A stretch of 55,541 nt of DNA from Clostridiales bacterium (GTDB taxonomy: Bacteria > Bacillota > Desulfotomaculia > Desulfotomaculales > VENG01), in contig JADQBQ010000022.1 in assembly GCA_016278505.1 (NCBI GenBank), forward strand, positions 1 to 55,541, read 5' to 3'. The notes under the pieces were generated by a model. That model was not told where the DNA came from and ran no database searches. It was given only the letters and a program-made list of their open reading frames with translations. Below are positions 16,995 through 25,826 of the stretch, piece after piece; within the stretch, counting starts at the first letter, position 1; every line of letters starts with the position of its first letter. The position numbers and the translations under genes were made by a program.

Positions 16995-17840
16995 TTAAAA
17001 AATTGATGGACAAACAATATAAAGTGTGATATTTGTCATACCGTGCGCCAGGGTCAGACCCACAATTGACTTTTGTTTCCTATAAATTACGGTAAATAAT
17101 ACGGCAACTCCGAAAACAAAGGCCACGTCCAAAACGGACACGTGAGTAATGTGCAGCACCGCAAAGATGAAACTTACAAAAATCAAGGCGAATTTGTCTC
17201 CCACAGCTTTAACCGCGGTCTCATACATTATGGCACGGAAAATAAATTCTTCCAGTAACCCTGTACATATTATCAATACCAGGGCGGGAAACCAAATTTG
17301 CGCAAAGGTCAACGAAGTAACCATGGGCTCGGGCTGCAAAATAGTGTATTCTATGTATCCCAAGGGAAAACCGATGCACATGATCAAAAACTGCATGGGC
17401 AGGTTATTTAAATTTAACCCCAATTCATATGGCTTAAACCCAAGTACTCTGGTAATACCAATGGCAGATGCAAATAAAGGAGCACTGATAACTACATACC
17501 ATAGAATGGGTGGAATTTCATTAAGGGGCATGGAAAGGCTCATGATCCTCGTCAAAGGTGCCAGTACCAGTGCTAAAAGTAGAAAGTGATTTTCCTTTTT
17601 ATAGGCAAATGCAGCATGGCCGAGGAGTGCACCGAGCAGTAAAATATGCAAGAAAATCCCCAGTTTTACGTTTTGGTAAGCTACAACTATTTCCGCTGCC
17701 GTAATCCCAATGCCATAAAGCCAATAGACCCCTGTATTTGTGTCCCATTGTAGTTTCGGGCTTTTTTTTCTATTTCGCCTTTTCCTTCGCGGTAATAAAA
17801 CCGGTGTCTGCTGATGTTGGGGATCTACTATCTCATTCAT
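16995..17840 (-). CDS. CPBP-family intramembrane metalloprotease (Abi/CAAX-protease type)
   Basis: 281 residues with about eight membrane helices after a basic, proline-containing N-terminus. Catalytic motifs are complete: EE197-198 with Arg202 (EEFIFR), FAVLH ending in His230, and a third His at 266 in LAHGMTN. CPBP proteases cleave within the membrane; in bacteria many are linked to bacteriocin immunity or maturation of exported peptides. Its start overlaps the DUF1616 gene by 8 bp and the poly-Thr membrane protein follows 64 bp downstream, suggesting a functional set. The riboswitch upstream of the operon would put it under cyclic dinucleotide control. Confidence 0.86.
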   Translation of the reverse strand: MNEIVDPQHQQTPVLLPRRKRRNRKKSPKLQWDTNTGVYWLYGIGITAAEIVVAYQNVKLGIFLHILLLGALLGHAAFAYKKENHFLLLALVLAPLTRIMSLSMPLNEIPPILWYVVISAPLFASAIGITRVLGFKPYELGLNLNNLPMQFLIMCIGFPLGYIEYTILQPEPMVTSLTFAQIWFPALVLIICTGLLEEFIFRAIMYETAVKAVGDKFALIFVSFIFAVLHITHVSVLDVAFVFGVAVLFTVIYRKQKSIVGLTLAHGMTNITLYIVCPSIF

Positions 17841-18729
17841 TCTGTATCACGTCCACCCATAGATGAAGTTTGCGGTAAGGCTCCTTATCACCCTCCCGGT
17901 ACAATAAAAACTCCACCTTTAAATTCTTATGCGGTTGATTAGCTCTAAAGGTAATGGGCTTTTCCCACTTTTCTTCATGAGCCAGTGCTATGGGATATAG
18001 TTTTTTCTTCAAGCTACCACCCATGCGCACCTCAACACTGTAATCTATCTCCCTGTACTCGTGGTTAACCACTCCTAAAATAACTTTGCCTGGTTCACCG
18101 GTCTTTAGCTCCCGGGGATAACCCTCAGCCATACCTCCAGGCCCCAGGATATAAAATTCTGTAAATTTTTCTCCCACTTTAGGGGTGGTCACCACGTAAA
18201 CTATGGAACCCACGGCAAAGAGAATAGCGAATACAAGTGCTACGGAAAGGACTTTATCCAAACGGGAAAGCTTTCCCCATTGGGGAGGATTAATTTCAAG
18301 GGATAGTTCAAAGCGGTCCTCTCTCTTGATCCTCTTTCTGCGGTAATCGGCAATGACCGACATGGCGGTTATAAAAACAACAAGGGAAACAAGAATGGGG
18401 TACAGCCTTATTCCCCATGGGGTGTAATTCAAGCCCAACCCAATTAGAGGAACCACGGCAATACTAAGGCCGAAACTCAGGGCAACACGTTCTATGCCAT
18501 CCAGGTCACTTTTACCGGGAAACAAAGCGGCAATAAGTGTGTAACCAGGAAAAAAAAGTACAAAAGGAAGCCCCAATAAAACACGTAAAAATTGGATCTG
18601 GGTAAAACTGATCACTAAAATTAGTACGACAGAGAGGCCTATGATAAAAAGGAATTCGTTTTTCGCTGCAAACCTCAGAGATAAATCCCCCTTTGCCGAT
18701 CGATATGTCCGAACAAAAAACTCGACCAT
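17833..18729 (-). CDS. DUF1616-domain membrane protein
   Basis: 298 residues. Four membrane helices in the first half (FLFIIGLSVVLILVI, then LGLPFVLFFPGYTLIAALFP, the hallmark of DUF1616), a short cytoplasmic loop, one more helix near 155-175, and an extracytoplasmic beta-sandwich-like domain of about 120 residues (YSVEVRMGG and HLWVDV segments). The biochemical role of DUF1616 is unknown; it often neighbours archaeal and bacterial cell-surface genes. The ATG at 18729 has no good Shine-Dalgarno, and two other ATGs in different frames lie within 20 bases upstream, inside a small hairpin, suggesting translation-level control by the upstream riboswitch. Confidence 0.8.
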   Translation of the reverse strand: MVEFFVRTYRSAKGDLSLRFAAKNEFLFIIGLSVVLILVISFTQIQFLRVLLGLPFVLFFPGYTLIAALFPGKSDLDGIERVALSFGLSIAVVPLIGLGLNYTPWGIRLYPILVSLVVFITAMSVIADYRRKRIKREDRFELSLEINPPQWGKLSRLDKVLSVALVFAILFAVGSIVYVVTTPKVGEKFTEFYILGPGGMAEGYPRELKTGEPGKVILGVVNHEYREIDYSVEVRMGGSLKKKLYPIALAHEEKWEKPITFRANQPHKNLKVEFLLYREGDKEPYRKLHLWVDVIQNE

Positions 18730-18764
18730 GCATCAACCATGGCCGCTTTTTATTAATAGAATGT

Positions 18765-18850
18765 ATTCAAGCAACCTGGCGACCATAGCTATATAGCCTT
18801 AGGCCCATGGCTTTGCGCCCCCATCTTTCGATCGGTTTGCCCATTTATAT
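18765..18850 (-). promoter_or_regulatory. Cyclic di-GMP-I (GEMM) riboswitch
   Basis: The minus strand carries the full GEMM-I core in order: GGGCAAACC, stem GAUC-GAAA-GAU, GGGGGCGCAAAGCC, then CCUAAG and UAUGG (the two halves of the 11-nt GAAA-tetraloop receptor), and GCCAGGUUGC at the 3' side. Tetraloop and receptor are thus both present, as in the Vibrio Vc2 aptamer. It ends about 35 bases before the DUF1616 start. No T-run terminator lies between, so the expression platform is probably translational (start-region hairpin CCATG/CATGG). Ligand could be c-di-GMP or, in the GEMM-Ib variant, cGAMP. Confidence 0.88.
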
Positions 18851-18903
18851 CCAGTTCCTAATCTTTCGACATTGTCTTTGGGTTATCCTGCTAATGGTTC
18901 AAT

Positions 18904-18939
18904 AAAAAGTGCCAATCATCATAAAACATGATTGGCACT
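18904..18939 (-). terminator. Intrinsic terminator of the TRAP operon
   Basis: A 12-bp perfect stem AGTGCCAATCAT/ATGATTGGCACT with an 8-base loop and a T-run on the minus strand, 34 bp after the dctM stop. It also isolates the riboswitch unit from read-through. Confidence 0.9.
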
Positions 18940-18972
18940 AAATAATCTTTAAAATCCTATGATTTTTATTAC

Positions 18973-20382
18973 CTAAAACAGTAAATTAGGCAGCCATAAG
19001 CTAATAGCGGGCACGTAGGTAATCAATATCAAGCATATTATTACCGCAATCAGCCAGGGCAGGGCAGCCTTGGTGACGTCCATCAAGGGCATCCCGGTGA
19101 GGCCGCTGGCCACATACAGGTTCAGCCCTACCGGTGGTGTAACCATCCCCACCTCCATGTTGACGGTCATGATGATACCCAGGTGAATGGGATCAATGCC
19201 CAACTGCATAGCCACGGGGAACAGTATGGGCGCCAAAATGGTAATCATAGCTGTGGGCTCCATAAACTGTCCGGCAACAAATAACAGCACGTTGATAATA
19301 ACCAGGAACATAATAGTTCCTACATTCCAGGCCACGATCCACTCAGCAATGGCATGCGGAATACGCTCCAGGGTCAAAATATGAGCAAACAGCATGGCCA
19401 TGGTAATGATGAAGAATAGCATGGATGTGGTTTTAGCGGAATCAATAAGAATCTTGGGAAAATCCTTTATCTTTAAATCCTTGTGGATGAACAGTCCTAC
19501 TACTACACCGATCACGCAGGCTATAGCCGCAGACTCGGTGGGGGTAAAAACACCAGCATAAATACCGCCGATAACAATAACCGGCAGGGTAAGACTCCAG
19601 AATGCTTCCTTAGTCGCGGCAATACGATCCTTAGCAGTTGCCTTCTCTGCCTTTTGATAATCGTTTTTTCTGGCGATAATAAAACTTACAAAAGCAAGGG
19701 AGGATGCCAGTAAAATACCGGGTACAATTCCGGCCATAAATAGCTTTCCCACCGACTGGTCCACTGTAACAGCATACACAATCAGTGGAATACTGGGCGG
19801 AATCAAAATACCCAGGGACCCTGCCGTGGCAATTGATCCCACGGCATAAGGCTTGGAATAGCCGTGGTTTACCATGGCCGGGATCATGATGCCACCGATG
19901 GCAACCACCGTTGCCGGGGAAGAACCGGAAATAGCGGCAAAAAGGGCACAGGCGAAGATACCGGCTATGGACAGCCCGCCTGGAATATGACCAACCCAGG
20001 CGTTGGTAAGATTAATCAAGCGCTTGGCCACACCACCGGAAGTAAAAATATTACCGGCCAGTACAAAGAAAGGAATAGCCATCAGCGGGAATTTATCCAG
20101 GCCCGCGAATAGTCTCCCGGCTAAATCCGGTAAAGGATCGGTGGTAAAGAAAAAGATCGAAACAAATGATGCTATGCCCAAAGAAACAGCAATGGGCAAC
20201 CCGGATAATAAACAAGTAAATAATATGGCAAAAACAGCCAGACCCATATTCTGGATTTGAAAGGCATACACTACACCGACAAGACACAAACCGATTAAAA
20301 CAATGGACAGGGCTCTGCCCTTAGGTGAGCCGGGCTGTTCTTGATTAGCTACCTTGTTTTCAGTGACGCTTGCTGTTTTCAT
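18973..20382 (-). CDS. dctM: TRAP transporter large permease (DctM family)
   Basis: 469 residues with about twelve membrane helices, the large DctM-type subunit that forms the Na+-coupled translocation path. Family segments include GLPIAVSLGIASFVSIFFF, SGSSPATVVAIG near 150 and the TPTESAAIA motif near 275. It follows dctQ with TAATG overlap and precedes an intrinsic terminator. The first 25 residues before the first helix are hydrophilic, as usual. The substrate is probably a C4-dicarboxylate or related organic acid, judged from the DctSR-like regulators next door; TRAP substrates cannot be read from the permease. Confidence 0.93.
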   Translation of the reverse strand: MKTASVTENKVANQEQPGSPKGRALSIVLIGLCLVGVVYAFQIQNMGLAVFAILFTCLLSGLPIAVSLGIASFVSIFFFTTDPLPDLAGRLFAGLDKFPLMAIPFFVLAGNIFTSGGVAKRLINLTNAWVGHIPGGLSIAGIFACALFAAISGSSPATVVAIGGIMIPAMVNHGYSKPYAVGSIATAGSLGILIPPSIPLIVYAVTVDQSVGKLFMAGIVPGILLASSLAFVSFIIARKNDYQKAEKATAKDRIAATKEAFWSLTLPVIVIGGIYAGVFTPTESAAIACVIGVVVGLFIHKDLKIKDFPKILIDSAKTTSMLFFIITMAMLFAHILTLERIPHAIAEWIVAWNVGTIMFLVIINVLLFVAGQFMEPTAMITILAPILFPVAMQLGIDPIHLGIIMTVNMEVGMVTPPVGLNLYVASGLTGMPLMDVTKAALPWLIAVIICLILITYVPAISLWLPNLLF

Positions 20383-20888
20383 TAGAGCCCACCCTCTTCC
20401 TCTGCAAAAATCTCTGCTGCCGGTGTTCTAATTTCTTTTACAGCCTCTTCGGCAAATCTGAAGGTCATCAGTCCGAAGGCAACTGGAATAATAGCTTTGG
20501 GAATATACATGGGAATTTCCAGTTCCGGCGTAACCTGCCCGAAGGCAATTAGTATCTGTACATGCTGATACCCAAGTATGGTGAATTCAAGGCAAAACAG
20601 GGCACTTAGGATTAGGGCGGTTACACTGGCCACCTTTTGCAGTTTAAAAGGAAAATTTTTACGAAGGATATCCACCCCGATATGGGTTTTAGCCCTAACA
20701 CCTATAGCCCCGCCCACCAGACCGGTAAAAATCAAAAGATAAACCACCAGCTCCTGGGTAAAACCCAGGCTGGATCCAAATCCGTAGCGTAAAACCACCT
20801 CAATAAAAGTCAATATGGTGGCAATAATTAAAGCAACGGATACCAGTATTTCTTCCATCCGGCTTATAATTATGTTAAGAAAGTTCAT
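20382..20888 (-). CDS. dctQ: TRAP transporter small permease (DctQ family)
   Basis: About 168 residues from ATG 20888 (MNFLNIIISRMEE), which has GGGGAG 7 bases upstream; an ATG five codons earlier overlaps that site. Four membrane helices and the FTQELVVYLLIFTGLVGGA segment with the following KTHIGVD are the DctQ signature. It scaffolds the large permease and the binding protein. Coupled to dctM by TAATG. The C-terminus is acidic (AEEEGG). Confidence 0.9.
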   Translation of the reverse strand: MNFLNIIISRMEEILVSVALIIATILTFIEVVLRYGFGSSLGFTQELVVYLLIFTGLVGGAIGVRAKTHIGVDILRKNFPFKLQKVASVTALILSALFCLEFTILGYQHVQILIAFGQVTPELEIPMYIPKAIIPVAFGLMTFRFAEEAVKEIRTPAAEIFAEEEGGL

Positions 20889-20936
20889 GCTGCCACTCCC
20901 CATTTTAACTGGTGCGTTGGCAATATTTCCGGCAAA

Positions 20937-20959
20937 AAGGGGGCTTAGAAAGCCCCCTT
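20937..20959 (-). terminator. Attenuating hairpin between dctP and dctQ
   Basis: Perfect 10-bp stem AAGGGGGCTT/AAGCCCCCTT, loop of 3, followed on the minus strand by TTTTTG. It lies 9 bp after the dctP stop. Such internal terminators let the binding protein be made in excess over the permeases. Confidence 0.82.
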
Positions 20960-20968
20960 GCGGCGGTC

Positions 20969-22006
20969 TTATTGTTCACGCAACTCTAATACTGCATCAA
21001 TAAGTTCTGCTCCTACTTCTTCCCTAAACTGATCGTAAACACCACTGGTGGCTTCCATCCATGCCTGCTTCTCTTCTTCTGTCATGGTGTGGATTTCTTC
21101 CAGCGTGCCGTCGGCCTTGATTTTGTCCAGATTTTCCTGGTTCAGGCGCTGGCCGTTTTCACGCACCCACTGGGTGGTCTCGTCCAGGGCTTTTTCCACC
21201 TGGGTACGAACGTCTTCCGGCATTCCTTCCCAGAATTCGGAGTTGGTAATAACGGCATAGCCCAGGTAACCGTGGTTACTGAGGGTCATGTACTTTTGTA
21301 CTTCGTGGAACTTCTTGGAGTAAATATTGGACAGTGTGTTTTCCTGCCCATCGATAACACCTTGCTCCAGGGCGCTGTAAACTTCACTAAAGGGCATAGG
21401 AATTGGGTTTGCACTCAGTGCTTCAAATTGTGCTTCCAAAACCTTACTGGACATTACCCTGAACTTCTGTCCTTCAAAGTCTTTAGGCATATAGAGCGGG
21501 TGCTCATCCAGAGTCATTTGCTTAAAGCCGTTATCCCACATTGCCAGTCCGAGAAGTTTTTCTTCTTTTAACATAGTAAATAGTTTGCCGCCAATTTCTT
21601 CACTTTCCATGGCAGTCTGAACTGCTTTTACATCAGGAAAGGCAAAGGGAAAATCAAAAATTTGCCACTGTGGGAACAGCTTGGATACCTTGGAGGTAGC
21701 CGGTGCTGCCATTTGGACGTTGTTCTGCTGTACGGCTGCCAGCACTTCGTTGTCATCATACAACTGAGAGTTCGGGAATACCTGGACATCTACTTTGCCC
21801 TCGGTATACTCTTCAGCTTTTTCTTCAAACATTTGAGCAGCTTGCCCTTTGGGCGTATTTTCAGCTACCACGTGAGAGAATTTAATTACTATCGGGCCGT
21901 CTCCGGACCCTTCTCCCCCTGCATCTCCGCCACGGGCGCCGCCGCAACCTGCCAACAGCCCGAGAGCCAATAAAACAACCATAGTTAAGGTTAAAAATCT
22001 CTTCAT
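20969..22006 (-). CDS. dctP: TRAP transporter substrate-binding lipoprotein (DctP family)
   Basis: 345 residues. A lipoprotein signal (lipobox LLAGC, Cys21) and a Gly-rich spacer precede the mature domain, which starts IVIKFSHVVAENTPKGQAA, the usual DctP opening. The family segments VQVFPNSQLY, RVMSSKVLEAQF (containing the conserved Arg that salt-bridges the carboxylate) and DGQENTLSNIY are present. It captures the organic acid outside the membrane for DctQM. Start ATG has GGGGAGG upstream. Its close relative at 22144-23190 lies directly upstream. Confidence 0.94.
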   Translation of the reverse strand: MKRFLTLTMVVLLALGLLAGCGGARGGDAGGEGSGDGPIVIKFSHVVAENTPKGQAAQMFEEKAEEYTEGKVDVQVFPNSQLYDDNEVLAAVQQNNVQMAAPATSKVSKLFPQWQIFDFPFAFPDVKAVQTAMESEEIGGKLFTMLKEEKLLGLAMWDNGFKQMTLDEHPLYMPKDFEGQKFRVMSSKVLEAQFEALSANPIPMPFSEVYSALEQGVIDGQENTLSNIYSKKFHEVQKYMTLSNHGYLGYAVITNSEFWEGMPEDVRTQVEKALDETTQWVRENGQRLNQENLDKIKADGTLEEIHTMTEEEKQAWMEATSGVYDQFREEVGAELIDAVLELREQ

Positions 22007-22143
22007 AAAACAACCTCCCCAGTCTTTTTTTGAAAATTCATATCCTTCTCACAAATAAGCACACTCGCCCGGGACTAATCAAATGGGGGGTGTATCACCT
22101 CCGTTCCTAAAATGAAATGACTATTCTTTTCAGCCCGGCAAAC

Positions 22144-23190
22144 TTATAAAACAGGCCGCCGGTCATGGTGATCAAGCTGCTTGAGAGCGTTTAAGAGGTC
22201 TCTTCCTACATAAGAGGCGTAACGCCGGTAGACAGGCTTAAACCTTTCCACCCACTCTTCTCTTTCCTCTGCCGTTTGCACGTGAATCTTCATCTGTCCG
22301 CTATCAACCAGGCGCTTAAAATCCTTATTGTTTAATTCCTCAGCTTTAGAACGCTCCCACAGGGTAACTTCAGCCATTGTTTCCTCCAAAATTTGCTGTA
22401 TATCGGCCGGTAAACCAGCCCAAAAATCCGCATTCGCCAAAACTACGTAGCCCAGGTAACCGTGATTGGATACCGTGAGGTAGGGCTGAACTTTGTAAAA
22501 CTTTTTAGCATAAATATTAGATATGGTATTTTCCTGACCGTCAACTTGACGTGTTTGCAGCGCTCGGTAAAGTTCACTAAAAACCAGGGGTAAAGGCACT
22601 GCCTCCACAGCACGAAACTGCGCTTTTAATACCTGGCTGTTAATCATCACCCGAAAAATAAGCCCTTCGGTGTCTGCCGGGTAAATAATTTTTCTTTTAC
22701 TGTTAGTTAGTTGTTTAAAACCATTATCCCAAAAAGAGAGGGCCTTTATATTTTTTTCTTCCAGGTCTTGACACAGCTCCTGCCATATTTCTCCTTCCAC
22801 AGCCCGGTGAACTTGATGCCTGTTACGAAAGGCATAGGGCAGGTCAAAAAGCTGCCAGCGGGGAAACATTTCACCCAGCTTGGACGTGGTGGGGGCAATT
22901 AACTGAACAGCACCTGACCGAAGGGCCTCTAATTCCTCTCCGTCCTTGTAAAGTGTGGAATTAGGAAAAACTTGGACCTCTACCCTGCCCCCGGTCCTCT
23001 GTTCCACTAATTGAGCAAAACGTTTTGCAGCCAGGCCTTTGGGGGTATTTTGGGGCACCACGTGGGAAAAGCGAATAACAATTTTTTCCTCCGGACTGTA
23101 CTGCTCTTTGTCGACAACCCGCTGTCCGCATCCCACGGCAAAGAAAGCCAGCAACACTATAAGTATGGCTACGGCTAACCGGGATGTCAT
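22144..23190 (-). CDS. Second DctP-like lipoprotein, likely sensory partner
   Basis: 348 residues with lipobox FAVGC (Cys21) and the same DctP layout: IVIRFSHVVPQNTPKGLAA, VEVQVFPNSTLYKDGE, FRVMINSQVLKAQF, DGQENTISNIYAKKFY. It is clearly paralogous to the dctP gene just downstream. It is not accompanied by its own permeases but stands between dctP and the DctR/DctS-like pair. In Bacillus subtilis a DctP-type binding protein (DctB) acts with DctS and DctR as a sensor, so this copy may do the same (inference from context). Alternatively it is a second binding protein feeding the same permease. Confidence 0.85.
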   Translation of the reverse strand: MTSRLAVAILIVLLAFFAVGCGQRVVDKEQYSPEEKIVIRFSHVVPQNTPKGLAAKRFAQLVEQRTGGRVEVQVFPNSTLYKDGEELEALRSGAVQLIAPTTSKLGEMFPRWQLFDLPYAFRNRHQVHRAVEGEIWQELCQDLEEKNIKALSFWDNGFKQLTNSKRKIIYPADTEGLIFRVMINSQVLKAQFRAVEAVPLPLVFSELYRALQTRQVDGQENTISNIYAKKFYKVQPYLTVSNHGYLGYVVLANADFWAGLPADIQQILEETMAEVTLWERSKAEELNNKDFKRLVDSGQMKIHVQTAEEREEWVERFKPVYRRYASYVGRDLLNALKQLDHHDRRPVL

Positions 23191-23359
23191 GTGAATACTC
23201 CTCTCATTGGTAAGGGACTGTTGGAAAAACTCTATAACTTAATTGTTAGAATTTAAAAAATATTGTACAATTATATCAATACTAAAACAACAATTTGTCC
23301 TTAATGAATATATAAAACCGCTTTTGGTCTTTTTGTTCGTGGCGTGCGTATACAGGATA

Positions 23360-24034
23360 CTAGATTACGCGGTAACGATTAATAGGCCTTCCCACTCCCC
23401 CGTATTGGACTTCCAGCGACACCTTACCCATATTTTCCAGGTACTCCAGGTAACGGCGGGCAGTGACCCGGGCCATTCCTAGTTTCTCGCTGACCTCATA
23501 TGCCGACACAGCCCGGTTTGATTTAATTAAGAACAATAGAACCTGCTTTAACGTTACCTCACTTAGTCCCTTGGGAATATTTTCTTTAGTGTCATCATGT
23601 ACAAAGCGTGACCAGGCCAGCTCGTCCAATTCCTGCTGACTAATATCATCCTTGCTTTTAAGGCGGGAATGCATAGCTGCATAATACTGCAGGGCACTTT
23701 GCAGCCTATCAAACTTAAAAGGTTTAATAATATAGTCCACTGCACCAAAGCGAAACACCCTGCGCACAGTTTCCGCATCCCGGGCCGCAGTTACCATAAT
23801 AACATCGGTGGGAAGCTGCCTGCGGCGCATTTCCTCCAGGGTTGCCACCCCGTCCATATCCGGCAGGTAAATATCCAAAAGGACCAATTGAGGGCGATAC
23901 TTTTGTACCATCAATACGGCTTCTTTGCCTGTCCCCGCAGCACCAACCACACTAAACCCCGCCACGGCACTGACAAAGCCGGTATTTACTTCCACAACCA
24001 TGGGGTCATCTTCTACTATAAGTACATCCACCAT
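23360..24034 (-). CDS. CitB/DctR-family response regulator
   Basis: 224 residues from ATG 24034 (MVDVLIVEDD), with GGAGGG 6 bases upstream; in-frame codons further upstream lack a ribosome site. Receiver domain with the acidic pocket ED8-D10 region, phospho-acceptor Asp54 (LLDIYLPDMDG) and Lys near 104 (IIKPFKF). The C-terminal domain (about 150-224) is a winged helix of the CitB/DcuR type with MARVTARRYLEYLE as recognition helix. It would activate the TRAP genes when the kinase senses the acid. It follows the kinase gene by about 50 bp. Confidence 0.9.
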   Translation of the reverse strand: MVDVLIVEDDPMVVEVNTGFVSAVAGFSVVGAAGTGKEAVLMVQKYRPQLVLLDIYLPDMDGVATLEEMRRRQLPTDVIMVTAARDAETVRRVFRFGAVDYIIKPFKFDRLQSALQYYAAMHSRLKSKDDISQQELDELAWSRFVHDDTKENIPKGLSEVTLKQVLLFLIKSNRAVSAYEVSEKLGMARVTARRYLEYLENMGKVSLEVQYGGVGRPINRYRVI

Positions 24035-24085
24035 GCTTTTCCCTCCAACTTCTAACTGCGGACACCTAATTTTTGACACTTAAAT

Positions 24086-25684
24086 TCAAACCTGCTCGCT
24101 TTGCCCGGGTATATAAACCATAAAGGTGGTTTCACCGCCGGGAGGGCTTTTCACTTCCACCCTACCATTTACCTGGTTAATGTTTCTTTGCACCAGGTAA
24201 AGTCCCAGCCCGCGTGATTTGCTTTTATTGGTAGTAAAGCCTTGCTCAAATATTTTTTCTCTTACTTCAGAGCTGATGCCCGGTCCTGTGTCCCGTACCT
24301 CAAGTTCGAGACCCGCTTGATCACCGGCAATGGAAAAATACACCCGGCGCTTGCCGTCTTCAACCCTGGACACTGCGTCCAGAGCATTTTCCAACAGGTT
24401 TCCTATCACCACCACAAGTAAGCTTATGTCCACACCGCGGGGAATTTCTTTTAACTGTGAGTGGCGATCAATTATCAGCTCAGCGCGAAGTTCCTTGGCC
24501 CTACCGTATTTGCCCAATAGAAGACCGGCCAGGCTGTAGTCTTTAATGTTTCGGGTCAGAAAATGGGTAAGTTCCTGCTGTTCCTCGGTTATGTTAAATA
24601 TATAATCCAGGGCGTCCTGGTAGCGTTCCAGCTGAATAAGCCCGGCAATGGTATGCAGCTTATTCATATTCTCGTGGTTTTGCACCCTCAGGGCCTCAAC
24701 GAAAGCTTTTACACCGGTGAGCTCTTCCGCCAGCCGGTTTAATTCTGTTTTATCCCTGAATGTGGCCACGGCGCCAACTATGGTATGATCGCGGCGAATG
24801 GGTACCCGGTTGGAGAGAATAGTAACCCCGTTAATAATTCTTTCCACATTTTTTTCGGGCTGCCCGGTATGCAATACTCTTACCAGCCTGGTACCCGGAC
24901 CGAACTTCTGAACCGGCTGCCCGATTACAGATTCATCCACACCGAATATACGCCTGGCTTCGTCATTGATAATTGTTATCCTGGAGTCGGCATCAATGGC
25001 CACTATACCTTCCCCCATGGCCTCAAAAATGGCCACCCTTTCTTTCAAAAGGCGCACTATTTCCTCGGGCTCCAGGCTGAACATGGCCTGTTTAACATTA
25101 CGGGCCAAGAAAAGGGAACCCACTAGTCCCACTACAAGACCAAGCCCCAGAGTAAGGTAAATTTCTATGCGCACGGACTTTAGCAGGGCAAATATGGTAG
25201 GAGTGAGCACACCCACTACCACTACCCCTACCTGCCGGTTACCCTCATCAACCTTGACGGGTGTAAAGGCCCTCACCGAAGGACCCAGAACACCTTCTGC
25301 CCTGGAAATATATTCGTTGTTGGCCAGCGCAGGGCCCAGGTCAGTCCCGGTAAATTCTCCCCCTATACGGTCTTCCACCGGGTGGGAATAGCGGGTTGCT
25401 TCCATGTCCAGGATCACTATATATTCAACTCCGGTTGATAGGCGGGTCTTTTCTGCAATGGGCTGTATTATTTTTTCGCCACCCGGCTTGCCCACATTTT
25501 CTTGAATGGCGGTCATTTGGGCCAGTGTACGGGCAATGGCCATTGTCCGCTTACCTCTTTCGTTTTCCATTAAAACTGAAATACGGTGTACTTCAATAAC
25601 GGTTCCAATGGCCACGGCTATAAAAACCAGGGCGAAGGACAGAAGGGCTATTTTAGTACCTAGTTTAAGCCGCGGCAAGGCCAC
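24086..25684 (-). CDS. DctS/DcuS/CitA-family sensor histidine kinase
   Basis: 532 residues. First membrane helix about 10-30, an extracytoplasmic Cache (PDC) domain about 35-165 with the YIVILDMEATRYSHP and IGGEFTG motifs of CitA/DcuS carboxylate sensors, a second helix about 172-195, a PAS domain (AIFEAMGEGIVAID, about 218-310), the DHp helix with His337 (LRVQNHENMNKLH), and a HATPase domain with N-box NLLENALDAV and G-boxes DTGPGIS and RGLGLYLV. Start is GTG 25684 behind AAGGGAG. An 8-bp tandem repeat lies just upstream of that ribosome site. It likely controls the adjacent dctPQM genes. Confidence 0.92.
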   Translation of the reverse strand: MALPRLKLGTKIALLSFALVFIAVAIGTVIEVHRISVLMENERGKRTMAIARTLAQMTAIQENVGKPGGEKIIQPIAEKTRLSTGVEYIVILDMEATRYSHPVEDRIGGEFTGTDLGPALANNEYISRAEGVLGPSVRAFTPVKVDEGNRQVGVVVVGVLTPTIFALLKSVRIEIYLTLGLGLVVGLVGSLFLARNVKQAMFSLEPEEIVRLLKERVAIFEAMGEGIVAIDADSRITIINDEARRIFGVDESVIGQPVQKFGPGTRLVRVLHTGQPEKNVERIINGVTILSNRVPIRRDHTIVGAVATFRDKTELNRLAEELTGVKAFVEALRVQNHENMNKLHTIAGLIQLERYQDALDYIFNITEEQQELTHFLTRNIKDYSLAGLLLGKYGRAKELRAELIIDRHSQLKEIPRGVDISLLVVVIGNLLENALDAVSRVEDGKRRVYFSIAGDQAGLELEVRDTGPGISSEVREKIFEQGFTTNKSKSRGLGLYLVQRNINQVNGRVEVKSPPGGETTFMVYIPGQSEQV

Positions 25685-25702
25685 GTTAGTCAGCTCCCTT
25701 GG

Positions 25703-25730
25703 GTTAGTTGGTTAGTTGGTTAGTTGGTTA
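25703..25730. repeat. 8-bp tandem repeat GTTAGTTG, 3.5 copies
   Basis: Three perfect copies plus half a copy, immediately upstream of the dctS-like ribosome binding site. Such short tandem repeats change copy number by slippage and could alter leader length or structure. Confidence 0.85.
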
Positions 25731-25798
25731 GGCGTTAAAAAATGATTTGCTTATAATGTTTCGACAATTTACGGGAATATCCCTCCTGCAAAAGGCCA

Positions 25799-25826
25799 GG
25801 CAAGTGGGGACGGTTCTTGACTTGCC
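25799..25826. repeat. REP-like hairpin (GGGGACGGTTCTTG type), copy 1
   Basis: GGCAAGT and ACTTGCC enclose GGGGACGGTTCTTG. Further copies are at 26134, 45215 and 48014 with the same asymmetrical core and differing stem lengths. Confidence 0.75.

Noticed and set aside
18512-18736. Alternative 74-codon frame starting 7 bases before the DUF1616 ATG
   Set aside because: It overlaps the DUF1616 coding region in another frame, and only the DUF1616 frame gives a recognisable protein.
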